Of a stretch of DNA of 64,000 nt, positions 63,123 through 64,000 are shown one piece after another. Below the pieces are notes generated by a model. It had not been told where the DNA came from. It saw only the letters and a list, made by a program, of their open reading frames with translations, and did not search any database. Location of the stretch: positions 2,853,001-2,917,000 of the forward strand of contig NZ_JPOL01000002.1 of the NCBI RefSeq assembly GCF_000733945.1, written 5' to 3'. The translations under genes and the position numbers were made by a program. The first letter of the stretch is position 1, and every line of letters starts with the position of its first letter. Source of the DNA: Flavimarina sp. Hel_I_48 (GTDB lineage Bacteria; Bacteroidota; Bacteroidia; Flavobacteriales; Flavobacteriaceae).

Positions 63123-63899
63123 TTAGACCTGCAATAGTTTTTCTTTAAAATCCCTCAACAGTTTCACATCCTTCGACCCGGGTTCTGTTTCAAATTTACT
63201 GTTTACATCAATGCCGTAAAGGGGCAAATCTGTTTTTGACAATTCTTTAAGCTTGTCTAGCTCCTGTGGACCTATGCCACCACTCAAAATAAACGGTTTT
63301 TTTGAAGGATATGCCTTTAAGACTGACCAGTCAAAGGTATACCCATTTCCTCCTTTTGCCTTTCCTTTTGTGTCAAAGAGAAATTTATCCACTAAGGGTT
63401 CATAATCTTTTAATATGGAAAAATTGAACTCGTCTTTTATACCGAAAACTTTCCAGACTTCGACAGGCTCAGTCCGGAGAACTTCGACAGGCTCAGTCCG
63501 GGGAACTTCGACAGGCTCAGTCCGTGGAACTTCGACAGGCTCATTCCGGGGAATTTTGACAGGCTCTGTCCGGGGAACTTCGATACGCTCAGCAAAGCTT
63601 AATTTGCTTTTTAGTTCGGCTTTTAATTTTTCACAGTATGCTGCCGATTCATTACCGTGTAATTGAATGATATTAAGTTTAAAATGGTCAATTTTTGCCA
63701 GAATATCACTGATTTCAGCATCTACAAATACGCCAACTTTTTTAATTTCTTCCGGCAATGCCTTCAGTTCTTCCGCAAAAGTTGCCTGCTCCTCACAATA
63801 CCGCGGACTGCCCTTATAGAATATAAAACCCAAATAATCTGGCTGAAGTTGGCCCACTTCAGCCATGTTCAATTTCATTCCGCAGATTTTAAGTCTCAT
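63123..63899 (-). CDS. trpF: Phosphoribosylanthranilate isomerase with an in-frame repeat insertion
   Basis: 258 residues against the usual 205-215. The TIM-barrel enzyme isomerises phosphoribosylanthranilate to the carboxyphenylamino-deoxyribulose phosphate. The catalytic Cys6 (KICGMK), YLGFIFYKGSPRY, QLHGNES, the catalytic Asp in LFDTKGKAKGGNG and the phosphate-binding LSGGIGPQE and GIDVNSKFE are all present, so the fold is probably intact. Between residues about 101 and 148 an insertion made of VPRTEPVE octapeptides breaks the region after QLHGNESAAYCEKLK. It is encoded by the 24-bp tandem repeat described separately. Confidence 0.95.
   Translation of the reverse strand: MRLKICGMKLNMAEVGQLQPDYLGFIFYKGSPRYCEEQATFAEELKALPEEIKKVGVFVDAEISDILAKIDHFKLNIIQLHGNESAAYCEKLKAELKSKLSFAERIEVPRTEPVKIPRNEPVEVPRTEPVEVPRTEPVEVLRTEPVEVWKVFGIKDEFNFSILKDYEPLVDKFLFDTKGKAKGGNGYTFDWSVLKAYPSKKPFILSGGIGPQELDKLKELSKTDLPLYGIDVNSKFETEPGSKDVKLLRDFKEKLLQV
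63457..63600. repeat. 24-bp tandem repeat inside trpF
   Basis: Six units of 24 bases begin at 63457, 63481, 63505, 63529, 63553 and 63577. The first three differ at one or two bases (ACTTCGACAGGCTCAGTCCG plus four). The fifth and sixth are diverged and the last one changes to GATACGCTCAGCAAAG. The period keeps the reading frame. Confidence 0.95.
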
Positions 63900-63904
63900 G
63901 ATAT

Positions 63905-64000
63905 TTTTTTAAAGTTCCCGCCTTTCTTGAAGGGAAGGGCTTAATTACACCTCTTTCAGCTTCGCTGAAATTTTCCCCTCATTGAAAAAGAGGGGAGGCG
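63905..64000. repeat. Dispersed repeat mosaic at the right edge
   Basis: Upstream of trpF, the sequence has CTTTCTTGAAGGGAAGGGCT, TTTCAGCTTCGCTGAAA (a hairpin) and CCCCTCATTGAAAAAGAGGGG (a second hairpin). It belongs to the same mosaic family as the trpB-trpA gap and runs to the window edge. Confidence 0.65.

Noticed and set aside
63457..63600. Possible CRISPR array
   Set aside because: The units are directly contiguous 24-mers with no spacers and no cas genes nearby.

Overview
The window looks like chromosomal DNA from a marine-type member of the Bacteroidota, most likely Flavobacteriaceae. The evidence is a protein with a type IX secretion (T9SS) sorting domain beside a PorV/PorQ-family gene, Bacteroidota-style TAnnTTTG promoter motifs with little Shine-Dalgarno sequence, several TTG starts, bacillithiol genes (bshA, bshC), a class II HMG-CoA reductase, a long SecA without the usual zinc tail, and repeat families I recall from flavobacterial genomes. 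No rRNA, tRNA, insertion sequence, prophage or CRISPR array was seen.

Layout. 0-3.4 kb: the tail of an MscS channel, an outer-membrane protein, an NtrC-like regulator with no DNA-binding domain, and a PPK2 polyphosphate kinase. 3.4-8 kb: two small membrane proteins, a PorV-like protein, phosphatidylserine synthase, bshA and a small beta-barrel. 8.2-13 kb: a large FAD/Fe-S D-lactate-type dehydrogenase, a conserved hypothetical, a PAP2 phosphatase and TatA. 13-19.7 kb: a minus-strand run of M1 peptidase, DUF6702 protein, and three related secreted carboxypeptidase-regulatory-like proteins split by an MFS transporter. 19.7-21.3 kb: peptidase E and two GNAT proteins. 21.3-37.4 kb: an 870-bp leader region and one giant gene (5057 codons) for a multidomain secreted protein with 12 PKD domains, several carbohydrate-binding-like sandwiches, a sugar-dehydrogenase-like propeller and a C-terminal T9SS signal.

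37.4-54.9 kb is mostly housekeeping: a small MscS, M14 peptidase, bshC, a GHMP kinase with HMG-CoA reductase (mevalonate pathway), secA, DUF2795, cobalamin adenosyltransferase, a HepT/MntA toxin-antitoxin pair whose HepT is frameshifted, an RluD-type pseudouridine synthase, a PASTA protein, ddl and coaD. 54.9-60.8 kb: a TonB-dependent receptor, a sugar-dehydrogenase-like lipoprotein, a SulP transporter and a 43-residue protein. 60.8-64 kb: trpA, trpB and trpF on the minus strand, interrupted and invaded by dispersed repeats.

The most notable non-genic signal is a roughly 94-bp element present six times (4.06, 37.86, 38.11, 54.33, 54.58 and 54.81 kb). It can be drawn as a cloverleaf-like RNA, and in one place it sits within a roughly 250-bp tandemly duplicated unit. 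The other standouts are an in-frame 24-bp tandem repeat inside trpF, the frame-broken HepT, and the giant T9SS protein.
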